Positions 21,513 to 36,200 of a DNA stretch of 64,000 nucleotides are shown piece after piece. Every line of letters starts with the position of its first letter. The stretch's first letter is position 1. The stretch lies in NCBI GenBank assembly GCA_903813345.2, contig CAIIXF020000005.1:38751375-38815374 (forward strand), written 5' to 3'. The notes below the pieces were generated by a model that saw only the letters and a list, made by a program, of their open reading frames with translations, was not told the origin of the DNA and did no database searches. This DNA is from Owenia fusiformis. Its lineage: Eukaryota; Annelida; Polychaeta; Sabellida; Oweniidae. The position numbers were made by a program, and so were the translations under genes.

Positions 21513-24117
21513 AAAACACTGCTTCCCATATACTTGAAGTGGCTTCAGATTAAGTTCAATAGCAAAATGGAAACAGGTAAACAGGGTCGTTAACAATATT
21601 TTAAACATTATCCCATTGGTCCTGTGATTTCAATTTCACAACTCGTGAAATAAGCTTTTCAATAATGAGAAGGCTTAATGAGTAACTTGTAAAAACATTC
21701 AAAATAAATAAGGAAAATTCAGGTATATCAAAAAATCAGGTTTAATTTTAACACTTCAATCATCCTTGTGTCTGAACCATATTACATGCATGATGTAGTC
21801 GCAAATGCTTTAGAAATATTTCACGCATAGTAAATATTCTCATAGGTACAAATCCATAACCATAATACACCTAGATAGCCTACTTTGAACTACTCGTTGT
21901 CTTAACCCTATCATGTATGCTTCATGAGCAGAATTGAAAGGGTTAAGTTTGATCCAAAGCTCTGTTTCTAGTCACTTGGTTCTCTCAGATTCTCTAAAAA
22001 ATTGACTTTGCACAATTGGAGACACAATTTAATTAATGTAACTATATAAATATTTGTGTATGATATTTCTACCAAGTCAGATAATTAGGTGATTTCTATT
22101 GTTATCTATAAGCTACTCAACTCTAGTTTAATACTCAATATGAGTAGCATATACTCAATGTGAGTAGCATGTATGGGATTTGTGTAATACATTACTGTAT
22201 ACATTGTCCATTGACTCAATACTATTCCTAAATACTAAATGAGTTCCTAGCTCTTAAACCTTATTTTTAGTTCATTTCACTTACTACAGTACAAATTACT
22301 CTTATGCTAATATGAGATTTTGTGTTTTAATTAATTGATGAAATTCAGCTTTTAATCATGAATCAATATTTTTTCAAAATGTTGAAGTGAATAAATTGAC
22401 CATGTTCTAATGGTTGATTCTACCAAGCATGTCTTGGGGAATCCCTTGCAAATAAATTGATATATATTTAAACTTAACCTGAAGGTCAGTGGTATTTTCT
22501 TTAAAAAAGATAAGGTCTGTTTTCACTCAATTTTACACACAAATGTACAAAATTGAATGTACATTTATATTTATACATTAATTCCTGTGCATAGCTAGAG
22601 ATAGCTTATGTATTAATACAGAGTGTCTCAATATTATTTTACAGTGGGTAAAGTTAAAAATGTTTGCAAGTGGAATATTGGGGTGATGAATTCCCAGTGT
22701 AGGTGTAGTGAATGTGTAATGTATGTATTGTAAGATGTAGAATAATAATGATTCTTTGCAGATTTTACTATGAAGTCATATTTAATTATCAAAGCCATGA
22801 GCGTCTAATAAACAATCAATGTATCATAGAATTATTCAATGTGTTTTGTTTTAATTTATCATCCATAAAATATGCGGGGTGTCAAAAACAGCACCCTTCC
22901 AAATTGAAACATAATGACACATCCTGTACCATTAAGTTGTTTTTGCTGAAGAGAGAGAGAGTTCCATTGTTTTTTGACATACTGTATGTATTCAAATGTT
23001 TAAAAAATGTAATCTGAACACCTCTTAATTACCATGTTAGAAATGTAATCTGAACACCTTAAAGGTTGTATATAACTATCAAAGTGTTTTCATTCCTTTT
23101 CAAAGCCTCTATTGAGAAGTAAATACTCATCTTTCATTCCATGTAAAGTAAACAGAAATTGATAAAATATTGATGGAGGGGTAGTTGTTACAATGACCCC
23201 TACTTTTAGCAATTTTCAAAACATTTGTATCCAGTGTAACTAACGAGGGACCCCGTATCAGGCAAAATCTTGTATCAGAAATATTCCCAAGGATTTCTCT
23301 TGATTTTGACATTTTTGGTAAAATTTCAAAACGTGTTAATAAAAGTTGAATATGTTATATGATAATCAAATTGTACCATTTTATGTCACCATTATTGATG
23401 ACAAACTTGATGAATAAGTTTCAGAAAAAATATTCTGGAATAAATTGGTAATTGATGGTTTCAATGGAATATGAGGAAATATGAAATTGGCCTTGGAAAA
23501 TCACATTGACACTCAGGCTGTTGCCCTTGTTCAATATGATATTTTCTTTGGCCAATATCATATTTTCCCTTTGAATAAAGTTCATATCCCATTCTTCCCA
23601 TTAAATAATCGCTAATTATTTTTATGCCTTGATAGTTATATACATCATTTTATTCTGCCAATCCATGTAATCTGAACACCCTCCCTTAATTTTCAAAACC
23701 TTATCTTCACCATTTATCTTTTTACCTTATTGATAGATGTCACTGTAATACAATCAATGTTTAGAATGCCGTCATTCAGTGAAGGGGTGGACGGTTATAG
23801 ATTGGACCGTATAATATCTAATATTAAGTTCTATGATTCATATCTGAATAATTTCATAACTCTAAATATGTATATCAATTAATTGAATCAATATTTAGAT
23901 TAAAATACAATCAAAGTCGATAAAATAATAGATACTTACTAACCTAGCACCCCTTTATAAATGAAAACACCAATCGACCGCTCCTCTTGATCTCTTGTTT
24001 ACATGATGGCCACGAAGTAAAGTAACGAGAACAGATTTCTGTACAATTTCCTGAATATCAGCGGAGTTACAGCTTGAATACACAATTACTTTGGTGCAAT
24101 AAGTGTACGAATAAACA

Positions 24118-24265
24118 ATGGGAGTATTCGTAGTAGGATTTTGGGTCTTAAGTGTGATATGCGTGATTTTGTACTTGATAACTAGATCGACCGTGCAATC
24201 TTCGAGTGATGCAAAATTCAAAAGTTTTCAGTCCACATATATTGTGGTGTATTTGCTTGCTATGG
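24118..24265 (+). CDS. mfsd5: MFSD5 exon 1
   Basis: It starts at ATG 24118 with A at -3 and G at +4; TAA at 24112-24114 is in frame just upstream. It encodes residues 1-49: a first membrane helix, a short charged loop and the start of helix 2, ending LLAM. It ends in phase 1 at the donor GTAAGT (24266). Confidence 0.92.
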
Positions 24266-27200
24266 GTAAGTATTTACAGTATATTCAGGTGAATAGAATC
24301 TCTAGCGTTGTGGACTTGATGTTTACATGACCAAGTTCTATCCTAAGGACGTATATGAGATTTCCCAAAAAACATGAAGGAGTTTCATTGAATTGATTTT
24401 ATGTTAGTCTCAGGCTCAAGTTAGAAATCATTGAGGCCAGGGGCGGATCCAGGATTTTGTCTTAGGGGGGGGGGGGGGGGGGCGTGTGATAAAAACTGTG
24501 AGTCAAATTTTGTAAAAAGCAATGAGCCTAAACACGAATTTTCCGACTTTTTTTTGAGATTTTTCGGGCATGACATGTTCATGGATAAGCTTGAACTCAA
24601 ATAATGTTTTAAAAGGGACAAGAATAGACAATATGTTCTAAAGGTGACTTGTTTTAACTGAACAGTAATTGAACTGAAAAATAACTGAACATGACAGGCC
24701 ATTCATTGTCTTAAGGTACAGCTGGAAAGTAACATTTTGGTAAAAAATTGCTATACCAGCACATGTTATTTTCTGGTACAAAATAAAGTATGAAGACATG
24801 TGTCAATTGCCTTGCTTTTTTCAGGAAAGTATCATTACACTGTCTTCTTTAAGAATACCTAGTAGGAGTTCAATAGAGAGAAAACTTTTGTTTGACACCC
24901 TTACGCAATTTAATTTTGTAGGAAGTCCTAACTTTATTTTCAAAAAGCTTTTATCTCATAAAAATTCTTATGTAATTTTACATCTAGCAAAGTTCATTTA
25001 TCATTCATTCAAAAAACTGGATTAATATTGTAACAATGATACATCACACTGATGTTTTAAATTCTGTCATGTTGTATCTGTATTTTACAATTATCTCATT
25101 TTTGTATTTTACATTTTGTGATGCTGTAATTGTATTTTACAACTTTGTATATTTCCTATGAAGTAGTTAGTTTAGTCTTAGTATAATTTTGTATATTGTA
25201 GTTTGTAGTGACTAATATGTCATTGCAATGACATCAGAGAGTCAATAAAAGATATATATATAATGGGAACTACAGGAAATTCTGATATTTCACAATTTCT
25301 TTTTTTCCAAATTTTCTTTCAAAGTTTCCAGACAACACAGGAGATACCATTGACCTGTTTCCAGGTTTACTAAAAGTAGACAGTGTAATGATACTTTCCT
25401 GAAAAAAGCAAGGAAATACACACATGCCTTCATACTTAATTTTGTACCAGAAAATAACATGTGCAGGTATAGCAATTTTTTACCAAAATGTTACTTTCCA
25501 GCTGAACCTTAAATGCTTAAATTGAATAAATCTGACTAAATATGTTGAGTAAAATTTAAATGCGACAATCTATATGAAAATTTTGGAATTTTAAGAGTGA
25601 CTTCAGCGACCTCCCTACCCCCTCTTGTGCATCAGGCAACCTATATTCGATTTTAGACCATTTGCTATATGTTTAGAAATCACTGAGCCGAAAAGCTTCA
25701 TATAAGTAACTAGCACACATTAAACATCAAGTGAGGTAAAATCATTGTTGCAAAGCAGTCACGATTGAATTAATTGCACATTTTATTGGATACATGTATT
25801 TCCAGTCACACGGAGACTTTGTTTTGACTCAACTTCAAAACCACTTTTAAACCAATGTTTTGGTAGACTGGGCGTGTATATTTGCCACATGTATATTGGC
25901 CATCTCTCAACTGTCTTGTGAAGTTAAAGCAGTTATGAAATAGAATTTTTGACCTAAAGGAATCAATATAATTTTTTGATAAATGTATTTGGACATCTCA
26001 TTTCTCATCATGCAGTATTGTGAAAATTATTTCACTCTAACGATCGTTATTTCTAGAAATTAGTATGATTAAATCATAATTGCTCAAATATTTTCAATTT
26101 AGTTAAAATATATAGAATGATTACGATGGTGTGAATTACCCCTTTACTGACAATGTTATCAATTATTGCAGTGTCTGTCCACAAATGCAATATTTGGACA
26201 TTGATTCGGTTTCAAAATAATCACCAATGTAACCAACATTTAGCCCTCTTTTTGTTCACTTCTAGTAATTTTCCATTATTTGTCAACTGATTCTATGTTT
26301 AAATTCATTTTTCAGCGGCTGACTGGATGCAGGGGCCCTATGTATATGCCCTTTACGCTGCATATGGAATGTCGACACATCAAATAGAGGTCCTGTTTGT
26401 TGCAGGATTCGGCTCTAGTATGATATTTGGAACTATCATAGGCTCATTTGCTGACAAATAGTAAGTTATTATTCCTTCAGTGAGAAAATGAACATAGAAA
26501 ATGGTATACATACCCAGGCCTGTAGCCAGGATTTGCCATGGGGGGGTTCAGTTTTCAAAAACTTTCAGGGGGGGTTCACATTTGACAATTTTGGCCCAAA
26601 TATGGTGCTCAAAATGTTGAAAAACTGCATGATTTTGAAAGAATTTTTGGCCATATGGGGGGGTTGCCCGAACCCTGCGAACCCCCCCCCCCTGGCTATG
26701 GGCCTCCATACCTATTACATAGCAGTGATCCCCCAGCATAAAAGCAAGTACGCACTGTACCCAATTGAAATTTTAATAATAGGCTTGCACCCACCCGAGA
26801 TTCCATATGCGTTGAAAAAGAGTAAAATGGTGAAAAATAGGCATATTTTTTACTAGGTGCATTCATTCACCCTCTGGGTCTCTGAGGATCGTGTTGGCCC
26901 CAGGGGTGCATAACGTGCAATGTAAATTTATCAAATATAAGAAATGCTGAAAAGTCCGGATCTGATGTTTTTGACTTTTCTCCCAAGATCTTACCTCGAT
27001 CTTGAAAATTCTTTCACCACTGGATAGCGGTACCAAAAATCTTCAAAATGAACCCATAAATGCCTCGTTTTATTACAGTAATTATGTGTAATAGTTGCAG
27101 ATAAGACGAAATTGCATTTCTGACCGGTCTTCTTGACATTTTCGCTGACCTAATTTCAAGTGCGCATGCGTTGCATAAATCAGTGTGATGATCACGTGAC

Positions 27201-30200
27201 GTGACGTAATTTGATGATCACGTGTTGTAATGTTTTCCAATAACCAGTTGGTAAAACTGCTATAGTGGATTCTTGATTCAATATGTTTGTTATCACGTCT
27301 TGTATCTGTTCTGGCTTCAAATCAAATCCAAACTTTGGTTTTATGTTATGCGAATAGAGATCATTGATTTCTTCCATCGAATACATGATGGTCGAATGAA
27401 TGATATAAACTCTGTATAGTTAAATAGATGGCAGCAATATTCAATGGCTACTCTCGTCAAATCTCGTGAGAATAGAAGCCGCCATAAAGATTTTGTGAAC
27501 AGTAGCGACAAACAGCGATTTTGCTACAAAATTAGCACAATTCAACCTTCTACAACCACAAAACTATGGAAATTTTTTGTATAAATCATCAATGTATCCA
27601 TTTTGTTTATATTTCTCTGTAAATGACGCAGAGATTCTAAGCAGAAGATTAAAATAAAGTGAACCGTCAAAAATAATCAAGAAAAACTTAGATTGGCATG
27701 AATTTACAAGGATAAACACCGCCTCTAATGCAAGTCCTTACGACAATCCAACGCATTAGAGGCGGTGTTCACCGTCTAATTTTTTACCAAAGGTCTCTAA
27801 ATTGTGAAAATGAAAAGTTTGCTCCCACTTGAGAAAAAAACCAGGGGAGTCAATACTAGAATTGGTAGAGATCTCACCATTAGAGAAAACCAGTACTAGT
27901 TTACAATTTTACACCATGTCAAAATGATGAAATTGATGTATTCTGACCAGAATGTTTTTTTTGATTTTGAACCCCACTGAGAAAGAATCACTGATCTATA
28001 TAGTTTATCATGATGTTAAAAATAATTGGCAAAATTTTTTGTAGCTTTGGATTTAAGATTGTTACATCAGAGTGAAATATGTTGATAGGCTATAATTGTA
28101 CTTGGTTATAAGTAATTAAATGTGTATGTAAGATTGTAAAGAGGTTTTTTAACACAGCATGACTGCTCTAATATGTATGACATTAAATGTAGTTCATATC
28201 GTTAAATTGCCTAAAACTTTAAAGTACACCATTTATGGTCTGTTTATTTTCATGATTCTGTTTTTGTGGATCTGTTCTTATTTTTCATTGAATCATGATA
28301 TAGCACTCTCAAATAGCCAAATACGGGAAATATAATACAATTTCTTCTGAATATTGGAGCTTTGTACTGTTGTCTGACTGAAGTGATTGCTAAATATTGC
28401 TTTAGCTTTGGTATAAAAGACACTTTTAGACCAACAAACTTATAAGCATTTATTCTCCCAATTTTTGAATCACATGAGACAAAATATTGTAAGAATTTCT
28501 TTCCATTTTTTTTCAGTGGCCGAAGGAACAATGCAATTCTGTACGGTGTACTATATGGGTTGGCTTGTGTTACGAAGGTAATAAATATATAATTTAAAAT
28601 ACAAAACTTGGACACCTCCATAATTACCTATGTACTTACATTGGGTCATGCAAAACATAAAAAATCCCTAAAATTGAATGATAAATAGAATTTCATTTCC
28701 TTTTAATATATCAGTTAAAATGTGTTCAGTAAAAAAAGGTATCTCATCTTTGAACACTTAACGTCAGAAATCAAGGTTATCAATTTGAACATTTTTTTTT
28801 ATTTTCTGTCCAATTTCTTTCTTCTCCACTCCTGTGTTACATATGAAAGCAATTACCAGGTCCTATTAGCTTGATATAAGACAGGTTTTATACTACTATA
28901 TACAGAAGTTTTTTATCACCAGATTTATCAAACTATTTGTTTTGTTTTGTTAAAGGATATAGAGGATCATGTCAGTGCATGACACATGAGATAAATTAAG
29001 AAATGTATGAGTAATGTATCATTATACAGTTTGTTTATTTAGCATGTTCATATTTTGTGATATGATATCCAGTCAACATGATTTTCATACAAAAGTGTTC
29101 TTGCCATGGTACTCAGGAGTGGCAATGTCAATGCAAATTCTGAATGTTAATTTGATGTAATTTATAACTGAAACTTAAAATTCAAAAGAAATTGACATGA
29201 TAAATGTTCACAGTTGTAAAACTAATAATATATTTATGATAGATATTACCCCATGTTATTAGACACTTATCTGTATTATTTAACATGTGTTTAGGCTATA
29301 CAGTCCATAAATTGCATTTTTGCTGAAGCTCATAGAACAATTTTGTTATTGCATAGGAATAAGAATCAGTTTTAAATTTTAAAATGAACATGTTTTCTCA
29401 TTTGACATGCTGCGATATATAACGTGATTCTTTTTTATTGGTTTTTGTCCTGCTTGACCTACTAAATCACTATTTCTCTTTTGTTTGCTATATAATCTCA
29501 TATCAGCTCGTTGTCTTACATTGAGTGGCAAATAACTTGTTAAGGTAGTTGTTAACCAGCAAAATTTTAATGACTTCCTCATTATGTGGAGGAAATAAAG
29601 ATACTGAACTGAACTGAATTGATATGTTTTTTCTAAATTAGTATGCCCACATCTATGTAGTTACATATACAATAGGTCTGTAGCATATGGTATTGTTGTC
29701 AGTTTGACATTTGTACTGGTGTTTTCTCACCTTTTCTTGGAAAATCACTAGAAAGATCGATTTAGAATTTATGATTTTCATGGTGTGAACAATTACTTAT
29801 CTTGATTATTGTAGCATTTTAACAACTTCCACATTCTGATGGTGGGGCGTGTATTAGGTGGGATAGCGACATCTATACTGTATAGTACCTTTGAATCATG
29901 GCTTGTCTACGAACACAATAAGGTAAGGTTATCTACATGTCCTTAATAATCCTTTAATATTCTAATCCCTTTCTGATGTGACGTGTTTACATGTTAACAT
30001 GGCCATAAAATTGTGACCAATGAAACTATGTAGAATGAAAGAACGAGCTTTAATTGCCCCAAATGTGACTTAAGCCCCATACTGGATGACGATGAGTTTA
30101 AGATTTGTTTGGGTTATGTTTTTTGGCTCACCCTATATTGATGTAGTTAAATTGAACCTCTGTAAAATGTGTAATTTTTATATTTTTAAACTAAAATTAT

Positions 30201-33200
30201 ATTTTTCAGCGAGGATTTGAAGGGGACCTTCTTGGAAGTATTTTCTCTCATGCCATATTTGGTAATTCTGTAGTAGCGATATTGTCTGGACTAGTAGCAC
30301 AAACGTTTGCTGATTATTTTGGCTATGTGTAAGTAATGCAATACTAGTTTCATTTTCAGTAAGTACTAGTATATCATATTTGTGGATATTTATGTACCCA
30401 TATCCATCATATGTCATGGATATTGATTTTATCCTCCGTTTATTGAAGTAATCTCATGAGCTCAGCTGGCTGATTTTAAACATCATGTGTCATTCTTTGG
30501 TACATGCTGTACTGCTAAAGAGGTGTACATTGCAAAATACTGTATAGCATTAACAAGGCCAGATTAAAGTTTATTTATTGAATAAAGTATGTTTAAATTG
30601 TCATTTATTTAAATATATGCTCATGTTATCATTCTCATTCTTAGGGCACCATTTGATGTTTCTATGACGATTCTAGCTGTTATGTGTGTTGTCATCATGT
30701 TTACATGGGTTGAAAACTATGGAGACCAGAACAGTAACATATCAGAGAGTTTCAGCAGTGCCTTCAGATCCATCAAAACAGGTATGTTTCCTCAGTAGTG
30801 CCTTTAAATCCATTGAAACTGATGGTGTTCCTTCAACAGTGCCTTTAAATCCATCAAAATAGGTGGCGTTCTTTCAACAGTGCCTTTAAATCCATCAAAA
30901 TAGGTGGCATTCTTTTAACAGTGCCTTTAAATCCATCAAAATAGGTGGCATTCTTTCAACAGTGCCTTTAAATCCATAAAAATAGGTGGCGTTCTTTCAA
31001 CAGTGCCTTTAAATCCATCAAAATAGGTGGCATTCTTTTAACAGTGCCTTTAAATCCATCAAAATAGGTGGCATTCTTTTAACAGTGCCTTTAAATCCAT
31101 CAAAATAGGTGGCATTCTTTCAACAGTGCCTTTAAATCCATAAAAATAGGTGGCGTTCTTTCAACAGTGCCTTTAAATCCATCAAAAATAGGTGGCATTC
31201 TTTTAACAGTGCCTTTAAATCCATCAAAATAGGTGGCATTCTTTCAACAGTGCCTTTAAATCCATAAAAATAGGTGGCGTTCTTTCAACAGTGCCTTTAA
31301 ATCTATCAAAACAGGTATGTTTCTTCAGTAGTGCCTTTAAATCCATTGAAAATGGTGGGATTCCTTCAACAATGTCTTTAAATCCATTGAAAATGGTGGG
31401 GTTCCTTCAACAATGTCTTTAAATCCATTGAAAATGGTGGGGTTCCTTCAACAGTGCCTTAAGTCAATTGAAACTAATGGGGTTCCTTCAATAGTGCCTT
31501 TAAATCCATTGGAACTTTAGATACTCTGAATGATCTTGATTGGACATCTGGTTGCAGAGAAATCGTAATTTTACTGAGTGGCTTCATGAAAAAATAAAAA
31601 GGCTATACGCCTCGTTGATTTAACATTTTTAGATTGTGTGGAATACTGGAGTTATGTGTTATAAAGTTCAACTTAGGAAGTCTAATTTCTGATACGTTAC
31701 TACTCTACAATAAATGCATGTAGTAAACATGCATCACCTCTAACTTGTTTCAGATTACAAGATCCTATGCCTAGGTCTAATTCAGTCTCTGTTTGAGGGC
31801 TCTATGTATACATTTGTGTTGGAGTGGACGCCTGCACTCACTCCCCCTGCCCCAGCAGAACAGGCAGCTAGTAGGTCACTTCTGGTAGATGATGCTAAAG
31901 ATAGTGATAACCATAATGGGACCATTCCTCATGGATACATATTCGCAGGTTTCATGGTATGTATAATGGGTGTCAAGTATGTACCAATAAAACCTGCAAA
32001 AAAGGAATACTCTCTGGCCCGGCCAAGATTTTTCCATGTAGAGAGGTGTTGCCTTCAGAGAGGGTCCGTTTTGGGCCAACCCCCAAAACTAAATTTGCCG
32101 AATAAGTATTTAATTATTGTAGATGGTGGATTACTGATGTGATAGTAGCGCAATATTGGTTAAGCCTATATTCAAGTTTCTTCCACCCCATTTTGTTGCA
32201 TTTACAGTCTGCAATTTTGTATCTTTAAAAGATTTAAAACAATTTGGTTCAATATCACACAATTACATTTCTATGATCTCCTAAAACAGTTGATTCTGTC
32301 CCTAGCTAGAATAGCTCAACTTGTCAGATGAATCATCTTTTGTTTAAAGAAAGTATTTGTGCCAATTACTAAGGTGCGAGTAGGTAGTTACCAGTTTCGC
32401 CTCCAGGTGGCTGATTCGGGGGAAATAACATGGCAGGGTACTACAAAATTCTCTTAAACTTGAATATTCATCAGTTTTAGTGGTTCACTTTTCATATTAC
32501 CCTTATGTATCTGATAGTTATACAAATTAAAATATGTCCAGTAAAAGAAAATATTATCTGCCCAACACAAGAAAAGATATTTCCATTTTTGTGATTTTAC
32601 AACATGGGGTCTATGGGGAATATCCCCGTCCTAAAAGTCACATTTTTAAAGAAAATTAAATTTTCCAGTTGATTATCTCTTTTTAAAACCACATTTCTAG
32701 ATGTAATTTTACATGTAGATTCCAAATATGAAATGAATTTTGAATTTTTAATAACGTAAATCAAGATTATTTCTACTCGCCACTAGGATATTCACAGGCT
32801 GGTATCGAAAGATTTGTCCGCTGTGACAGAGCATGATTATTTTCATAAAAACATTCAGAATAATTCACAATTTATTTTTTAACTCATATGTTTCGTTATA
32901 TCAGAGAAAATTACCTACTCCATGCAATGGATATATCATTAATTGCGGGTAACCTTCACTTCTACTTGAAGTCCAATAACGCTAGGAGTAAAAGCTATTG
33001 AACACAGCGCCAGAGTATCAGTCTAAAATGTGCCATTTCTTTCTTTTTAATGGCATGATAGTGAGACGATATGTGTTAATGTTATCTGGATGTATGGGGT
33101 CTTTTAAAAAAGAAATGGTACATTTTAGAGTTTGATACTCTGGCGCCGTTTTCAATAGCTTTTACTCCTAGCGTTATGGAACTTTAAACAGAAGTGAAGG

Positions 33201-36200
33201 TTATATCGATTGCATGGAGTAAGTAATTTTCTTTGACATAATGAAACATATTAGTTAAAAAATTAATTGTGGAGTATTCTTAGTGTTTATATGAAAAATA
33301 ACATGCTCCGTCACAGCGGACAAATCTTTCAATAACAGCCTGTGATATTGGCAGTTTAAAACAACCAGATTAATTAAGGTAAATAACAGTGGAAGGGATG
33401 TCGCAGCTTGTCAACAATCTACTTTATAATCTCATTTATATATTAATCTAAGCTCTTTAGGTGTACAGAGTAACCAATATTCATTGTGAACATGTAAATT
33501 TTCAAACCTAGTAGACAGGTGTTTTTTACATAGAGGATCTGTTAACATGGAAGTCTCCTCTCAATACTCTGAATCGTGAATGATTGAGAGGAGACCATTT
33601 TTGGAAAATGTTGTGAACTGCAATTCATGTAATTCAATTGTAGATGTCAATATTATGATAACTGTATATTGAAATGAAAAAGCAATTAATTAGTTTATGG
33701 TTTATAGTAAATGCCCCTGGCCATTTATCATTTTGTTAAATCCCATCCATGAGAGGGAAATATTACATTCCATGTGACATTTTTGAAGAGCATAATTCCA
33801 TATGACATTATTGGGAGGGAATAATGCTTCATTCCATATGACATCAATAAGGGAGATAATGCTTCATTCCATATGACATCAATAAGAGGGATAATGCTTC
33901 ATTCCATTTGACATCAATAAGGGGATAATGCTTCATTCCATATGACATCAATAAGGGAGATACACAACGTGAAACACTATTTTCTAAGCACTACTAAGAA
34001 AGAATACTTAATGTCTTATCCATAAGTAATAAGCACTACTAACTACTAATTCTCAGGAATAAAAAGTTCACACTTATCATACCTATTGAGAGATAAATAT
34101 TGCTTATCCTCGGCCCAGGTACGTCTTATCCGTGTGTCATGTGACTACTGCGTTAATTAACTAAGTAAAGCATTTCAATTTAAGTGTAGTATGTTTGCAT
34201 GCAGCAAGCATTTAATCATTTTTGATTTTTGATTAAAAATAACTCCTTTGGATCAAATATTTAAATTCTACTAGAGTGCGGGGAGTGGAAACAAGTCTCC
34301 ATTCAAGCACTGAATATCAAAAGAAAGATTTCAGGACCCCTTAACTTCACTCCCGGACTTTTCTATTCAACACCACCCATCCCCCTTCCCCAATTATCCC
34401 TAATGATCCCAGAATGTTCGTTTCTGTGCCCCCTGTCCATGGCCAGTAATTAATCTATGTGTATATTGTCTCCCTCCAAAAGGTAGGAAAAACCAGATGC
34501 AGACATAAACATTGACAAGGTGAGGGGATTTAAATATAAAAATAGTCTTGTTTTTGGCTCTGACTTAAATATCTTGACACTGTTTAACGAAGCCGGTTTA
34601 AGGAATGAGAGGCAGAAATAATTCCTAGATGATCTTTCTTTACTGTAATTAAGATGCTACTTAACCGCAATTTTAAAAGGGATTAAGTTATTTACCTTGT
34701 GATAATTTAATACTACTTATTGATTGGTTTGCCAAATATAATACCCCGTATAAGACCCTTGTCTCTGATTGTAAAACATCTGTATGCACCAAATCCGAGG
34801 AATATTACATTATGTGAAACAATTCCAAAAAGTTTTGTCTTGAACTCAATCAAATAGCAATATATTTCAACATGTAGAAATTATTTATTAACATAATGTC
34901 GGGCACTATAGGTTAAAGGGTTTTCAGTTTTGCTCTTTTTGTGTCACGCTTGAATTGTGTGCTTTATTTATTTGGGATTTGAATTTGGAAAGGTGAATTC
35001 ACGATCAATAAAGTTTATAATATCATTCATTAACCAATACATCGAGGCAAAGCCACCTTTCAAATACATCATCTATTATGCATGTCCATTTGTAGCAATC
35101 ACACGGCCCATACCACTAGGGGTATGTAGATGTTAATGAATGGGAAACTTTAATCTTTTTATCTTTATGTTTTCATTAAACAGCCAGAAAAAACTATTTT
35201 TCATTTCCCAAGGAATTTAAAATGTATCTAATATATTATACAATCAGACAGACTGGCTATTCTAATCCGTTATGAAAGGCCATTTGTTTTTTTCCACTAC
35301 AGGATGTTTCTTCAGAAGTTAATTAATTGTTTATCTTAGTGTTTAGATGCATTGTCCCTTGACGCTTTCATGAAATAAATGAACTTTGTGATGGACTACA
35401 ATTGTATATTTTTACAGGAACAGTTATTTTTATCACCAAAGTAGAGCACTTGTTACATTATTTTCATTTTAGGTCTCTCTTATTAGTTGCATTGCAGAAG
35501 TCTAATATTATTCTCTCCGTGTGCCGAATGTACTTATACCCGTAGCCAAGGGGTGGGGGTGGTTCAAGGAGTGCGAGAATTGGAATTGAATACAAAATAA
35601 ATACGTAACATATAAATCTATAAGTACATAATATCTAGCCAAGTCTTCTTGCATTTTCTGAACTTCAAATGCGCCTTTTGATGTGTGGTAACAAAATACT
35701 AAATAAATATTTATGTTAATCCAGCTTGTTTTCATATTAATTTGGCAATAAAACATGTATAAAGAGATAGCAAATTGTGCACAACCCCAATCCCTTCCCC
35801 GATCGGGTCGCGTTTACTATGTATGTTATAATGTGTAAAAGTAATTTGTAATAAAGACAATAATGCCCCCCCCCCTCCCCTATTGCAACCATCTTCGTTC
35901 ACTCGGCTCCCGTCGATGAACACAGTTAAGACCGAGCGTGCGATGTATTGCAACATTTTGTCAATTAATGGCATTGGCCCGGGGTATCAACACACATTTG
36001 ATTGAAATAATTCAAACCAAAGTTCCAAATGAATAAAGAACGTGAAGGTTCTGCTTGACATTCGAACAAAAATTTATCCAGTCAAAAATAGATTTCTAAT
36101 ATTTGATCTTGATTAGATGTATTTATTGATCCTTAATTAAAACTACAAATGGTTCACTCAATTCCGAATAAACAAAAAATAATCCTATACACGTTTACTT

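Larger units (their letters stand above)
17194..24117. other. FoxP 3'UTR and FoxP-MFSD5 intergenic DNA
   Basis: No further exon is visible. Possible polyadenylation hexamers are ATTAAA at 17884 and AATAAA at 18501. The rest is A+T-rich with transposon remnants (19084-19294, 19298-19891), a three-copy repeat (19918-20008) and a 22-bp satellite (21158-21512). The MFSD5 promoter should lie just upstream of 24118. Confidence 0.6.
24266..26315. other. MFSD5 intron 1
   Basis: No additional exon is seen. It contains a G-run repeat fragment, a TTAA foldback element and a possible LINE tail, listed separately. Confidence 0.6.

Noticed and set aside
24118-24330. Exon 1 of MFSD5 as a complete 70-codon gene
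   Set aside because: A strong donor at 24266 and the matching exon 2 with AADW show that the frame beyond 24265 is intron.
26488-26856. 122-codon open frame
   Set aside because: It lies across the GTAGCCAGG element, with Gly/Pro runs coming from G and C homopolymers.
28250-28621. 123-codon minus-strand frame
   Set aside because: It overlaps MFSD5 exon 3 on the opposite strand and has no recognisable domain.
31804-32142. 112-codon plus-strand frame
   Set aside because: Only its first part is real (MFSD5 exon 7, ending at 31956); the rest is intron read-through.
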